DNA from: Acanthochromis polyacanthus
Taxonomy: Eukaryota; Chordata; Actinopteri; Pomacentridae
DNA: 64,000 nucleotides
Direction of reading: 5' to 3'
Assembly (NCBI RefSeq): GCF_021347895.1
Contig: NC_067113.1
Coordinates: 2,648,251-2,712,250 of the forward strand
Of the stretch, positions 22,826 to 35,590 are shown piece by piece. The notes beneath the pieces were generated by a model. That model had not been told where the DNA came from, made no database searches, and saw only the letters and a list, made by a program, of their open reading frames with translations. The position numbers and the translations under genes were made by a program. Every line of letters begins with the position of its first letter. Position 1 is the first letter of the stretch.

Positions 22826-25080
22826 AAGTCTTGTCTTTGCTTCTAGAAGACGTCAAAGGCTTTTTTATGGGGAACATTAAATGCAGCAATTGTGTGCTAC
22901 TTGAGAGTTAAATGCCATTGTTCATAGACTCCCAAAGAACCCACGCTGAAGGACTCAACACTGCAATCAACCCACTTCAAACAGTGCTGACATTAGCCAT
23001 CCTTGTCAGGTAGAAAGATGCCAAAACTTTCATCCTACAAAGAGAAGCCGAGTAGGGGAATGGTGAGGTAAGGCAAGCTTTCACCTGCTAATATTGTTTT
23101 GGGGTAAATGATTTTCCATACAGACAGTCTCAGTTGCCCTTAGCACTTTGGCACACCTTCTGCTTTGAATCGAAACCAACTGTCTGTCTACTAATTACAT
23201 ATTGATGTCCCTCTGTGTCTAGGTTGCTTCCACCTCTGTGCCACAAAGGAAGCCATTTATTTCAGTTGTCAACTAAAAAGTGTTTTCCTTTATATTCATT
23301 AAGCAGTGGCAGACCAACACCACAAGAACGCAAAATATAGAAAAAAAATTAATTCACTAAAAACAGCAGAATCAAATGATGCGACCAAAACAGAGATGAA
23401 AATAGTAAGAAAATCACAGTTACCATCAACCAAATGATCACAGATGAAACACTGAGTAGGTTGTTCCATGAAAAGCAAAAACAGGCATTTCATCCTTCCA
23501 GATTATTTTTCTAATTGCAGTATTTCTAGTTACCTTTGTTTTTGAAGTACAAACATATCTGGGAATCAAAGTAAAAGTCTCCCAGTCACCACCAGCATTT
23601 ACGGTCCTTTCATCTTATTTCCATTCGCTGCTTTTATCTTCTCATCTTTCATATTTGGCAAAAAACTAAGCAATTTGGGATACAAGTGTAAAAGTGCTGG
23701 AAAAATACTTAACGGGATGAGGGGGGAATGTGTCCACTGAGAGCTGTTTCTCTGCTTCCCAGTCCTAAATTTCACACAGAGTTTTCTTAACAAAACAGGT
23801 TCGGAAATGGGCTATGTGGTAAGGACATTTTCTTTTTTCTTTTCTTTTGGAAGGCAGTGAGCAACCAGTTTTGTCGTATAGGTGTAACAACCTGTTCATT
23901 TGTACTTAATGGCATGTCCAAGCTTTGTTTTTTGTGTTTTACAATAATAGACTTTGCTCCTTGCTATTTCCGGCCACAGCCTCATGTAAATGACTCTTGC
24001 AAAATGAGCTCTTAGCTATAATTTTCCCATTGCTTATCAAAACTGGCATGTCGTCTTCAGGCTGGTTCAAAAACACCATAAATCTATCAAACAGTAATCT
24101 GATTAAAATTTTAGTTTCTTAGCTCTCATTTTCCTTCATTCTGTTGACATAACTACCAGCCATCGTTTAAATGAAAACAATATGTTTGCAAAATACAGAT
24201 GTATATTGTCAGTACAGTCGCATATGTTTTAGTTAATTAAAATGTCCATTTTAAAGTCGGAGTACACACTTCATATATGTAATTATCCTCACATGCGTGG
24301 GCTGCTCATGCATTCATGTGTTGGTCATGTATACTTGTGCACGTGGTTGCACTTGTCTCGCGTCACCCCAGGTATATCTGAAGCAGATTTTCAAGAGAGT
24401 TAGTGATAAATCATCCGAATCCTTGCTGACATCAAAACCCTCGAAGCACTAATCAGCAGTGGTCTCAAACAAATGCAAACCGGCAGAGAGACGGCCACTA
24501 TGTGGGCTTCAGTCACTGCCGCTGATGTCTTACTCTGTATGTGTGTGTGTTTAACAGGTATCTGGGCTGCCGAGGGAAGAGATAAGGAGATGGAGGGGGA
24601 CAAAGGAATGCAGAGAGAGAGAGAAGGCAAACCTAGATTTTTAATCACCGTCAAGACAATTTGTCGCTTCTTTTTTTCTAAATAAACGTCTTTAGTAACA
24701 AATTATATCTCATTTACTGAATGTTTGCATGGCAAATCTAAATATCATTTAAATGTGACACAACCTTGACATATTCAGTACTTACGTTCACTCATTCTAT
24801 GGCACGGAGGGTTAATGTAGGTCAAATCCACTTTGATAAAACACAATTAAAGCTGCATGTGACACATGCTCTGTCACATCAATGATGAGCTCTTCATTTC
24901 AAACTGTATAAGTCTCTGAACTGCTCATGTTGTGTGACTGAAGTTGTTGTTGTGTCACATCTGCAGGAAGGTGAGGTTTCTAATCCTGAATACAGCCTCC
25001 AAGTCCTGTGCTCTTGTTTTGTAATGATTTGAGGTCACAGTTAACAAATTACATAGAAGACTCGTTTTTGTCAACGTTTC
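22188..25080. other. No supported gene
   Basis: Apart from the (TG)n tract at 22741-22823, nothing recognised. ORFs here are short and without motifs. Confidence 0.6.
22741..22823. repeat. (TG)n microsatellite, about 40 units
   Basis: Long, nearly pure TG tract; the ORF on the opposite strand is a translation of it. Confidence 0.97.
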
Positions 25081-25099
25081 TGCTGGCCAAACCGCGACT

Positions 25100-25230
25100 G
25101 TTTCTCTGAATGTATAAAAAGCGCACCGTCCCGTGCGCGGTCCCACTGAACAAAAATGAGCGCTCCTTTTAGCTTCATGCTAGCGTGCAAACCGAAGCAG
25201 TCCAACTGCGATAAATACAGAAAGGGCTAA
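25100..25230 (+). promoter_or_regulatory. Possible TATA promoter with short ORF
   Basis: TATAAAAA at 25113-25120 is followed by a CpG-rich stretch and, 43 bases from the TATA start, an ATG (25156) in the context AACAAAAATGA. The frame reads MSAPFSFMLACKPKQSNC and stops at 25230 after 24 codons. It could be a chance TATA word, or a small first exon; no splice donor is obvious. Confidence 0.2.
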
Positions 25231-25459
25231 TGTGACTAGAGATAAGCAGAGTTCAGAACAATAGACGAAGCACAGTGGTATTCATTAAAATAATTATTTA
25301 CCGTTTGCCGTGTAATGTCCCAAGGTGATGATCAGCCGGTGTGCCAGGCAAAGCAAACCTCCAAACTAAGTTTGGACAGGAAGTAGTACCGTAGGAATCC
25401 ATCCTCTGACTCCCCTGCTGCACACTCAACAGACTGAGTGACACTGCTCGGGCCCAAGA

Positions 25460-25676
25460 CGGAGTTCGACTTTGAACGCGGAGTTCGTTTTTAAACGCGG
25501 AGTTCGACTTTGAACGCGAACTCCGTCTTTGAAAAACAACTTGTCAATAGCAAAAATGACAAAAGTGTTCCTTAAAAAATAAAGGCGGAGGGCAAAAATG
25601 ACAAAAGTGTTCCTTAAAAAATAAAGGCGGAGGGCAAAATGACAAAAGTGTTCCTTAAAAAATAAACGCGGAGGGA
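25460..25676. repeat. Two adjoining minisatellites (19 bp and 42 bp units)
   Basis: Three 19-base units of the type CGGAGTTCGACTTTGAACG (25460-25516) are followed by an inverted CGAACTCCG and then three 42-base units starting CAAAAATGACAAAAGTGTTC (25551, 25593, 25635). The two units share the word CGGAG. Confidence 0.93.
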
Positions 25677-25759
25677 TAAAACACAAACGCGGAGGAGAGA
25701 AAGTACAACAGGAAGGGATATAACACAAACAGGAAGGAGAGAAAATACAACACGAAGGA

Positions 25760-25905
25760 TGTCCCCTAGGGGGCTCCGTAGTAACCTGTTGTTCATCCTG
25801 TATGTTGCCCCTTGACCAGGTCATTATCGAAAATGACAACTGGTTCTCAACTAACTTATCTGGTAAAATAAAGGTTCAATAAAAATAAATTAAATAAAAT
25901 AGTGC
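25760..25905 (+). mobile_element. LINE 3' tail
   Basis: CCAGGTCATTATCGAAAATG, then TCTGGTAAAATAAAGGTTCA and AATAAA repeats are typical of the end of a fish LINE. No coding part remains. Confidence 0.5.
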
Positions 25906-28900
25906 AATGAAGGGCTTTTCTGAAGCTATCAATGAAACTTATACACTTCTCAACTGTTGTGTTACCTCTTCTTGTCTCTTCAGGACAAACATCCTGACTC
26001 ATAGCTGGTCATTTCAGAAAGTTCTTCTGTTCTCTTCTACTCTTCTTCTCATCCATTCTTGTTGCCTTTAGATGTATGTTTTGGGTCCTTCTCCAGATGG
26101 AGGAACGATAATCTGCAACCGATTATTAAAACTGGGCAATATGCTTTTCTCTAGAATGACTTTATGTTGTTCTGATTTTATTGTGGCCTGCACTGATTCC
26201 AGGAGGGCCTTATGGCGGATTTCACAAAGCAGCACCATTACACACCTGCGTGAACTTTTCTGAGACAGGAAAAAAGTGAGAGCTGTGGAAACAAAAAAGA
26301 ATAGAATAAATGACAGAATAAGTAAATGGAACTGTCGTGCATGAATATAAATCAACAATTTTAAGGAGAATGGCAAGAAACAAAGAGAGGAGAGAAACAA
26401 GGAAAGGTATAAATCTTCCTGCCACACCAGAATTTAAATCAGCAAGACCATATCAAAACCCATTTTGGTGAGGGGAGACAATTTAAAAACTAAATTTCAC
26501 ACCTGCATATCAGGTTCTGTAAATAATACTGTGTGCAGGTTTTGGCTTGAAGTCAACTTAAAGCAGCTGTAAATGTCATTATTTTGTGACACTGAAAGAG
26601 GTAACTCATGGGGATGAATGTGCACTGAATTTTGGAGCTTAATAGTGATTTTCAGCTCAAGATTCAGAGACCAAAGACAGAGCTAAAAGAGACTTAAAGT
26701 TGGATTTGAATTTGGCTTAAACACAACTACAAATGACTGATAATAACTACTGTTATGTATATAAGCATCTCTTTGTGACCAAGAAGACTCTGTTATGACA
26801 CTATGTTAGTGATGTGCTTTTCTCTGAAGCAGCCAAAAACATGCTTTTAGACATATAAGGACACTTCAAAATCCTTTTTTCCCCCAAAAAACCCCAAAAC
26901 AATTCACAGCAGACAATCTGCACTTCAGCGCTGAATGTGAAATGATTAGAATATCAATGTCATGATGTTCACAATCATTTTCCGACAGGTCAGAGATACT
27001 CTGACAGACGGGGTGTGGGAGGCAAAGACATTGAGTGAGGTGAAAAGGACACATGCACGCTGGTGTTCTAAAAACAATGAGAAGTGAGTCATTGCAGTTT
27101 GCTGTGATAATTTGGCCCATTAATCAACAGCAAGCACCTGGAACTGCAGCAGCGACACACAGGTCATGCAGACAGTTAAGATTCTCTGAAGTCTTTGCGA
27201 TGTTCCTCCTTTGAGTCATTTCTCTGCTAAATCTAAACACAGACATCTTTGTTGGGCTGCACAGACACCTGTTTGCAAGGCTCATTTCCTAGATGACAGC
27301 CAATGATTTCATCTGGTAGTTACCTCTCAAAGTAAATGCTGATGCAATATAGAAAATATAACATAGAAAAAATATAAATAAAACAACATTGAACCTGCCT
27401 TTGATTTTCTCAGCAACAAGCATTCATAGGAAATGTTGCAGAGACACTGCATTTAATGTTTCAATGAGATTATTCTTCAGTAGTGGAATCTTGCTCCTAT
27501 CTTTCAGAGTGTCCTGGACTATTCACCAAAGTGAATTCACTCATCTCTTTTCCTGTTAACTTTGTGTTGTTGTCAGAGTTATTTTCTGTATGTTATATAC
27601 TGTACTATACAGTATATTAGTATTTGGCTAATGCCATTGGTGTACTGGCCTCCATATTCTCCTCTACTCTAACTTAGCAGGTATGCACATGAAATAAATG
27701 CATATCCCATCCATGTCCTTTGCAGTAATGAAAAAATGTCAAGCAAAACATTCTGTCGGCATATATATCTGGCAAATGGAAGGATAGTCGTTCCTGGGAA
27801 GCAATCCAAAGTAATTACCACACAATTTGTCTTGCTATCGACCTGAAAGCCGCTGTTACTGTTAATAATTCAGTTGTATATAACACAAATTATCTGACAC
27901 ACTGCTCTTGAATTTATAAAAAAAAATGTGTGACACCTGTTTAGTAGGACTCTAAATTGGAAACTGATCCATCATCACTGATCTTCATCATCACTGACTT
28001 AGATTCAGTGCTAAAACGTAAAAGGATGAATTCTATAATTTTTAAGCCTGCATTCACTGTGAGCCTGAGTTAGATAAATAAACAGAACTTCATAATTGGA
28101 TTTCTTTAAGCTCTTGAATTCATACAATATCCTAACCTTTTAGATATGTTGCACTTGCAGACACCCTGGTGGAAAAGTGGATATTGTGGGGAACTTTCTG
28201 GATTCAAACAGATCAGAAATAGCAGAACTCTCTTAAACCGGAACTGCTATGCTTCATAAATGTGCCATTAAAGCTGGGCGCTGGTTGGGCTCCATGTGGC
28301 ATCTCACAAGGTGATGATTCAAGGGTCCCAAGCTGAGTACAAAACACATTAACAGGACACTTTACATGCTTTATATTCACAAGGTCAATTTATCAGGTTG
28401 CCCACAGTTTATGCAGGTCCCGAGGCTGCTTGTATTTTCTCTCGCTAGAGGTTCCAGAGGGCTTATTGCAATTTATATTGCTTAAATAAAGCATAAAAAT
28501 GGCTCCGGTCATCTGTGAGCAATAATTTTTGGCTGTCACTTCCTGTATTTGTAACTGGTTAGATTAAATTCCTCACATCTTAGTCTTGGTTGGATGAGCT
28601 CCAATCCTAATCCCACTGAATGCTGGTGAATTTGATAACAACTTCATATCACAAAACAGCAGTGCCTGCGACAGTGTAAGATTTGATTAATACAATGAAA
28701 ACAGTGTATATTCATTGGGTTTACTATATGTAAATAGAGAACTGGAATATAAAGATTGTGAGGCTTTACCATACACAGACCACTGAGCTCCACTAAGATA
28801 CAGCTCACTGCTACTATATACACTTTCAGTACAGTAAGAGTTCAAATTTATGTAACCGCTATACCATTAGTGCTCCACTTATTATGGTTGTGATCCTGGA

Positions 28901-28910
28901 AAAGTGATTT
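25906..28910. other. No supported gene
   Basis: Three kilobases of AT-rich sequence with short ORFs and no motif or repeat I recognise. Confidence 0.6.
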
Positions 28911-28914
28911 GTTT

Positions 28915-28985
28915 ACAATACAATACAACACAATACAATACAAGAACTTTATTTATCCCCGAAGAGAAATTCAAAATTGAAGTTT
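28915..28985 (-). mobile_element. LINE 3' tail with (TTGTA)n
   Basis: On the minus strand GAATTTCTCTTCGGGGATAA and AATAAAG are followed by a pentanucleotide repeat. This is a common fish LINE end. Confidence 0.55.
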
Positions 28986-29290
28986 ATCCATTTAGTAATC
29001 AGTTTGTCCATTCATATATCATGCATCCAGCAAGACAGTAATCAATCCAAATATGAACCATCCATCCATCAATATCATTCACCCATTCATCAAACCAGCC
29101 AACAAGCAGTCCATCAAGTCAGTCATCCATTGATATCGTCATTGACATCATTCATCCAGTCATCCATCAGTTCATTCATATGCCATTCATTTGGCCAGCT
29201 GTTCAGATATCATTGAGCCAGCCAATAACTTATTCATACATCCATCTATCAACATCATTCATCTATTAAGTTATTCACAGAATATGAATT
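28986..29290. repeat. Degenerate CATCCATTCATC low-complexity repeat
   Basis: CATCCA, CATTCA and related hexamers dominate with no fixed period. The ORFs rich in H, S, I and Q are translations of this repeat. Confidence 0.75.
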
Positions 29291-29299
29291 CATCCTACA

Positions 29300-29930
29300 A
29301 ATATGAAGTCATATGCCATCCATTCCTTCTGCGCAGTCAAATAAAAGGAATCTCTTGTGTCCTTGACCCCTTTCCCCCTAGGGGATTTGGCAGCACCTCT
29401 TATGCTCAAGGACAATTTGCTGGGGTGATTTGGGTTCATTTGGAGGTAGAAGTCACAACAAATCAAAACAAAGTCATTCTCAATATGTCCCGCAGACTGG
29501 AGTGGTCTCTTCCAGGAAGACAATCCCCTCCATCCGTAGTGCATGTTGCGACGATCTGCCTTGAGGTATGTCTGTGCACACTACACCCGACGGTAGCTGA
29601 CTGCAGAGCAGATGTGCCGAGCTCAGTGAAGCTGACCCCCTACCCACAGAAAAAATCCAAGCAAACAGGCTGAGTGGTTAGTGCCTCGTTTGTGCTGATT
29701 TGTGCTGTTAAAATTTTCGTTTGTGCTGCTATAGTTTTTGAGATATTAAAGATTATTTTTTAGGTCATTCAGAGGTCATCATCCCCCCAGCTTGCTCCAA
29801 AATAAACCAGACTACTATCCATGTGACTGCTCCTATACAGTAATACTAATCTGTTATCCTTGATTTGAATTGCACAGCATATAAGAGACAGAATCAGAGG
29901 AAGGAGGGGGGGGGGGGGGGGCACTGACAG
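29300..29930. repeat. Unclassified interspersed repeat (tentative)
   Basis: A moderately GC-rich block. Words such as TTTGTGCTGATTTGTGCTGT and CAGCTTGCTCCAAAATAAAC look familiar from repeats in other fish. It ends in a run of about 17 G at 29907. Family and ends were not determined. Confidence 0.3.
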
Positions 29931-30644
29931 AAGAGGAAGATAATGAATTTATATGTATAGATGAAAACAACATCAGTGAGGGCATCCATTTTTTACACAA
30001 TCTGAAGATTAGATAATCTCCCTGTCTGCCCCTCCAACCTCAACCTCCCTTTCATCTCTGTCCTCAACACATCAATTTCATTCTATTCGATCAGCTTCAA
30101 ACCCATGCCAGTTGAAAACAAATTCTGCCAAAAGCATCAAAACAAAACTAATCAATATTTTTGGGCCATAAATTGCATCCTATTCTCTGTGTAGACTTTA
30201 CAATCCCATGCACACACGCACTGTCACACACATCAGATAAGCCATCTCTTACAGAGATAGATTGTTTTGTAGCAGCAAAAAGGGGTTTTCAGTACAACAC
30301 AAGTTGAGAATACCAGGAGCTTAAAGGGACATTTTACAGAAATGCAGTAATTTTAAAAACTATGGATTCATCTCGATTAGTGATAAATGATTTACTTGAA
30401 AGTTTATCTCTCTACCTGTCACACCATCTGACACTCTGTTGGTAATTTGACAGTAGGACCAAAATTTCTATTCAGTGCTTATGTATCCTGATAAATAATT
30501 TAACTTAAGTTAACTGAACTTAACTTAACCTAACACTAACTTAACTTTTTGCACAGCATTAACCATGTCATGTCCTGGTTGTGTCAAATACAACAGAGAC
30601 ACACTGGTGAATATTGGTATACTGTTTACACTTTGCCTTGTGTG
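29931..30644. other. No recognisable feature
   Basis: Nothing recognised other than a short TTAACTTAA-like run near 30500. Confidence 0.6.
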
Positions 30645-30676
30645 CATATATGTGTGTGTGTGTATATATATATATA

Positions 30677-30727
<51 letters not shown>
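30645..30727. repeat. Compound (TG)n(TA)n(TG)n microsatellite
   Basis: It abuts the left end of the Tc1-like element and replaces its expected first bases and TA, so the two meet without a clean junction. Confidence 0.93.
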
Positions 30728-30733
<6 letters not shown>

Positions 30734-30830
30734 TATGCAAAAGTTTAGGCACCCCTCATAATTTTCAAGACTTTCCTTTTATAAATCACTGGTTGTTCTG
30801 ATCAGTAATTTCAGTTACATATATCATATA

Positions 30831-31108
30831 GCGGCTGTGGTTCAGGTGGTAGAGCGGGTTGTCCAATAATCAAAGGGTTGGCGGTTCAATTCCCGCTCTC
30901 GCCTAGTCATGTGGGCAAGATTCTGAACCCCGAATTGCCTACCAGTGACTGTTCCACTGGTGTATGAATGTATACTGACTGATGTTGCAGGTTGATTAGC
31001 AACCTGCACATTAGTGTGTGTCTGGGTGAATGGGAACAATTGTTGTAAAAGCGCTTTGAGTACTCTGATGAGTAGAAAAGCGCTATATAAGAGCAAGTCC
31101 ATTTACCA
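30831..31108 (+). mobile_element. AFC-like tRNA-derived SINE
   Basis: The head reads as a tRNA with an A box (TGGTTCAGGTGG) and a B box (GGTTCAATTCC). The middle has GGGCAAGATTCTGAACCCCG and the tail AAGCGCTATATAAGAGCAAG and CCATTTACC. The order matches the AFC SINE of cichlids as I remember it, though related SINEs occur in other fish. A short repeat ATAGC flanks it. Confidence 0.75.
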
Positions 31109-31274
31109 TAGCAGATGAACACAGTGATATATGAGAAGTGAAATGAAGTTTATAGGATTTACAGAAAGTGCAATAATTATTTAAACAAAAGTAGGCAGGT
31201 GCATACATTTGGGCACCCTTGTTGTTTTATTGATTTTAATACCTTTAGCACTAATTATTGGAACACAAAATTTG

Positions 31275-34200
31275 TAATGTAGCCGCAAGAGGACACAAGC
31301 CAGTGTCTTATTGTGCCGGTCCCAAGCCCGGATAAATACAGAGGGTTGTATCAGGAAGGGCATCCGACGTAAAACTTTGGCCAAATCAAACATGCGAATC
31401 AAATGTATGACTTCCATACCGGATCGGTCGAGGCCCGGGTTAACAACGACCGCCATCGGTGCTGTCGACCTACAGGGTGCCGGTGGAAAATGGATGACTG
31501 TTGGTCGAAGAAGGAGGGGAGGAAGGTGTGTTCGTAGGAAGAGAGAGAAGAGAAACACCAAGAGTCTAGGACTGAGAGTAGGGACTTTGAAAGTTGGAAC
31601 TATGACAGGAAAAGGTAGCGAGCTGGTTGACATGATGCAGAGAAGGAAGGTGGACATACAGTGTGTCCAGGAGACCAGGTGGGAAGGTAGTAAAGCTAGA
31701 AGTTTAGGAGCAGGGTTCAAGTTGTTCTCTCATGGTGTAGATAGGAAGAGAAATGGAGTAGGAGTTATCTTGAAGGAGGAGTTTGTTAGGAATGTCCTGG
31801 AGCTAAAAAGAGTGTCGGATCGACTGATGAGCATGAAGTTAGAAATCAAAGGTGTGATGTTCAATGTTGTTAGTGGGTATGCTCCACAGGTAGGACGTGA
31901 GCGGGAGGAGAAGGAGAAATTCTGGTTGGACCTTGATGAAGCGATGCAGAGCATCCTTAGAAGTGAGAGAGTTGTCATTTGTGCAGACTTCAATGGACAT
32001 GGTGCAGAAAACAGAGATGATGAGGAGGTCATGGGCAGGTTTGGTATCCAGGAGAGGAACGCAGAAGGACAGATGGTGGTTGACTTTGCAAAAAGGATGG
32101 AAATGGCTGTCGTGAATACTTTTTTCCAGAAGAGGAAGGAACATAGGGTGACCTATAAGAGTGGAGGTAGGAGCACACAGGTAGACTACATATTGTGTAG
32201 ACGGTGTAATCTGAAGGAGATCAGTGACTGCAAAGTAGTGGTAGATGAGAGTGTAGCCAGACAGCATAGGATGGTGGTGTGTAGGATGACCCTGATGGTG
32301 AAGAAGATGAAGAGGGCAAAGGCAGAGCAGAGGACCAAATGGTGGAAGCTGAAAAAGGAAGAGTGTTGTATAACTTTCAGGAAAGAGTTGAGACAGGCTT
32401 TGGATGGTCAGGAGGTGCTTCCAGATGACTGGACAACTACAGCAAATGTGATCAGGGAGACAGGTCGGAGAGTACTTGGTGTGTCATCTGGTAGGAAATC
32501 AGATAAGGAGACTTGGTGGTGGAATGAGGAGGTACAGGAGTGGATCCAGAGAAAGAGGTTAGCTAAGAAGAAGTGGGACACTGAGAGGACTGAAGAGAGT
32601 AGACAGGAGTACAGGGAGATGCAGCGTAAGGTAAAAGTAGAGGTGGCAAAGGCCAAACAAGAGGCTCATGATGACTTGTATACTAGGTTGGACAGTAAGG
32701 AGGGAGAGACTGATCTGTACAGGTTGGCAAGGCAGAGAGACAGAGATGGGAAGGACGTGCAGCAGGTTAGGGTGATAAAGGATAAGGATGGAAGTGTGTT
32801 GACAGGTGCCAATAGTGTGATGGGAAGATAGAAAGGGTGCTTTGAAGAGTTGATGAATGAGGAAAATGAGAGAGAACAAAGAATAGAAGAGGTGACTGTT
32901 GTGGACCAGGAAGTAGCAAAGACTAATAAGGATGAGAGTGGAAAGGCACTTGGTCCTGATGATATACCTGTGGAGGTATGGAAGTGTCTCGGAGAGGTAG
33001 CAGTAGAGTTTTTGACTGGGTTGTTCAACAGGATCTTAAATAGTGAGAAGATGCCCGAGGAATGGAGGAGAAGTGTGCTGGTGCACATCTTTAAGAACAA
33101 GGGAGATGTGCAGAGTTGTGGCAACTACAGAGGAATAAAGCTGATGAGCCACACGATGAAGCTATGGGAAAGAGTAGTTGAAGCTAGGCTCAGGGCAGAG
33201 GTGAACATCTGTGAGCAGCAGTATGGTTTCATGCCAAGAAAGAGTACAACAGATGCAATATTTGCTTTGAGGATGTTGATAGAGAAGTAGAGAGAAGGTC
33301 AGAAGGAGCTGCATTGTGTCTTTGTAGATCTGGAGAAAGCTTATGACAGGGTGCCCAGAGAGGAACTGTGGTTTTGTATGAGGAAGTCTGGAGTGGCAGA
33401 GAAGTATGTTAGAGTGGTGCAGGACATGTATGAGGACTCTAAGACAGTTGTGAGGTGTGCTGTGGTGTGACAGAAGAGTTCAAGGTGGAGGTGGGACTAC
33501 ATCAGGGATCAGCTCTGAGCCCCTTCTTGTTTGCTATGGTGATGGACAGGATGACAGACAAGGTTAGACAGGAGTCTCCATGGACTATGATGTTTGCAGA
33601 TGACATTGTGATCTGTAGTGAGAGCAGGGAACAAGTAGAGGAGAAGCTAGAGGTGTGGAGGTTTGTCCTGGAAAGGAGAGGAATAAAGGTTAGCCGCAGC
33701 AAGACGGAATATCTGTGTGTGAATGAGAGGGACCCAAGTGGAAGAGTGAGGTTACAGGGAGAAGAGATCAAGAAGGTGGAGGATTTTAAGTACTTAGGGT
33801 CAACAGTCCAGAGCAATGGAGAGTGTGAAAAAGAGGTGAAGAAGCGTGTACAGGCAGGCTGGAACGGCTGGAGAAAAGTGTCAGGTGTGATGTGTGATAG
33901 AAGAGTTTCAGCTAAAATGAAAGGAAAGGTTTACAAAACTGTGGTGAGACCAGTCATGTTGTTTGGTCTGGAGACAGTGTCCCTGAGGAAAAGACAGGAG
34001 GCAGAGCTGGAGGTAGCAGAAGTGAAGATGCTGAGGTTCTCTTTGGGAGTGACCAGGATGGATAGAATCAGGAATGAGTACATCAGAGGGACAGCACATG
34101 TTAGAGGCTTTGGAGATAAAGTCAGAAAGGCCAGACTGAGATGGTTCGGACATGTCCAGAGGAGAGATAGTGAATATATTGGTAGAAGGATGCTGAGTTT

Positions 34201-34370
34201 CCCACTGCCAGGCAGGAGGCCTAGAGGAAGACCAAAGAGGAGGTTTATGGATGTGGTTAAAGAGGGCATTAAGGTATTTGGTGTGGGAGAAGAAGATGCA
34301 GCAGACAGTTAGATGGAGGCAATTGATCGCTGTGGTGACCCCTGAAGGGAAAAGCCGGAAGGAAAAGAAG
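31275..34370 (+). mobile_element. RTE-type LINE, near full length, 3.1 kb
   Basis: The insertion is bounded by a perfect 18-base duplication ATTGGAACACAAAATTTG (31257-31274 and 34371-34388). It holds endonuclease then reverse transcriptase coding sequence and the same GAAAAGAAG tail as the fragment at 1-455. It lies inside the 5' untranslated part of the Tc1-like element and in the same orientation. Confidence 0.93.
31311..34312 (+). pseudogene. RTE endonuclease-reverse transcriptase, broken
   Basis: The protein would nick target DNA and copy the LINE RNA into it. The first open part (31311-32831) is an apurinic-type endonuclease with VQETRWEGSKARSLGAGFKL, ADFNGHG and a later RSTQVDYILCRR motif. 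After an in-frame TAG at 32829 (where relatives have Trp) the same frame resumes through the start of reverse transcriptase (GPDDIPVEVWKCLG, PEEWRRS) to a second TAG at 33288. RT motif A ([15 protein letters not shown], near 33330) follows in frame. A frameshift near 33465 then leads to the ORF 33455-34312 with the active-site block MMFADDIVIC near 33590. A 2-base deletion near 34306 removes the C-terminus. The copy is inactive. Confidence 0.9.
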
Positions 34371-34499
34371 ATTGGAACACAAAATTTGTCTGGTAAACTC
34401 ATTGACCCTTGACCTACATACAGGTGGAGCCAATCATGAGAAAGGTTATTTAAGGTGGCCAATTGCAAGTTGTTCTCCTCTTTGCATCTTCTCTGAAGA

Positions 34500-35590
34500 G
34501 TGGCAACATGGGAGCCTCAAAACAACTGTCAACACCTGAAAGCAAACATTGTTCAACATCATGGTTTAGGGGAAGGATACAAAAAGCTAGCTCAGAGATT
34601 TCAGCTGTCAGTTTCCACTGTGAGGAACATAGTGAGGAAATGGAAGACCACAGGCACAGTTCTAGTGAGTGGCAGGCCAAGAAAAATCTCAGATAAGCAG
34701 AGGTGAAGGATGGTGAGAACGGTCAAACTCAACCCACAGACCAGCTCCAAAGACCTACGACATGATCTTGCTGCAGATGGTGTCACTGTACATCGTTCAA
34801 CTATTCAGCGCACTTTGCACAAGGGGATGCTGTATGGGAGAGTAATGGGAAGAAGACTTTTCTGCGCACATGGCACAAACAGAATTGCTTGAGGTATGCT
34901 AAAGCACATTTGGACAAGCCAGCTTCATTTTGGAATAAGGTGCTGTGGACTGATGAACCTAAAAGTGAGTTATTTGGACATAACAAGGGGTGGTATGCAT
35001 GGCGGATGAAGAACACAGCATTCCAAGACAAACACGTACTCCCCACAGTAACATCTGGTGGTGGTTCCATCATGCTGTGGGGCTGTGTGGCCAGTGCAGG
35101 TACTGGCAATCTTGTTAAAGTTGAAGGTCACATGGATTCCAGTCAGTATCAGCAGATTCTTGTCAACAATGTTCAAGAATCAGCGACGAAGTTGCACCGG
35201 GGCTGGATACTTCAAAAAGACAACGACCCTAAACATTGCTCAAATTGTACTCAGGCATTCACGCAGAGGAACAAGTACAACGTTCTGGAATGGCCATCTC
35301 AGTCCCCAGACCTGAATATTATTGAAAATCTGGGGCGTGATTTACAGCGGGCTGTCCATGCTCGGAAACCATCAAACCTGACTGAACTGGAGATGTTTTG
35401 TGAAGAAGAATGGTCAAAAATACCTTCAAAGAGAATCCAAACCCTCATTGGAAGCTATAGGAAGTGTTTAAAGGCTGTTGTTTCTGCAAAAGGAGGATCT
35501 ACTAAATATTTATGTAATTTTTCTGTTGCGGTGCCCAAATTTATGCACCTGTCTACTTTTGTTGAAATAATTATTGCACACTTTCTGTAA
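34500..35590 (+). pseudogene. Tc1-like transposase, frameshifted
   Basis: A cut-and-paste transposase of the DD34E Tc1 group. Frame pieces in order are the DNA-binding part with KLAQRFQLSVSTVRNIVRKW and SGRPRKISDKQR (from 34508), a linker VTVHRSTIQRTLHKGML (34710-34892) and the catalytic part from 34889. The first Asp is in LWTDEP, the second in KDNDPKH and the Glu in PDLNIIENL, with 34 residues between the last two. The three pieces lie in different frames, joined by small indels, so no intact protein is made. The open tail runs into the right terminal repeat. Confidence 0.92.

Noticed and set aside
25426..25839. Minus ORF of 137 codons with a repeated phenylalanine-rich unit, possibly a repeat protein
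   Set aside because: The 42-base minisatellite is a multiple of three, so any open unit stays open; there is no other sign of coding.
28977..29216. Serine/histidine-rich ORF at the CATCCA repeat
   Set aside because: Low-complexity repeat translation.
30831..30905. A functional tRNA gene
   Set aside because: The A and B boxes belong to a SINE head; the acceptor stem cannot be completed and the SINE body follows directly.
30842..31122. Minus-strand ORFs over the SINE
   Set aside because: They are antisense frames of a tRNA-derived SINE.
31730..33124. Several long minus-strand ORFs opposite the RTE
   Set aside because: They are shadows of the endonuclease-reverse transcriptase frame.
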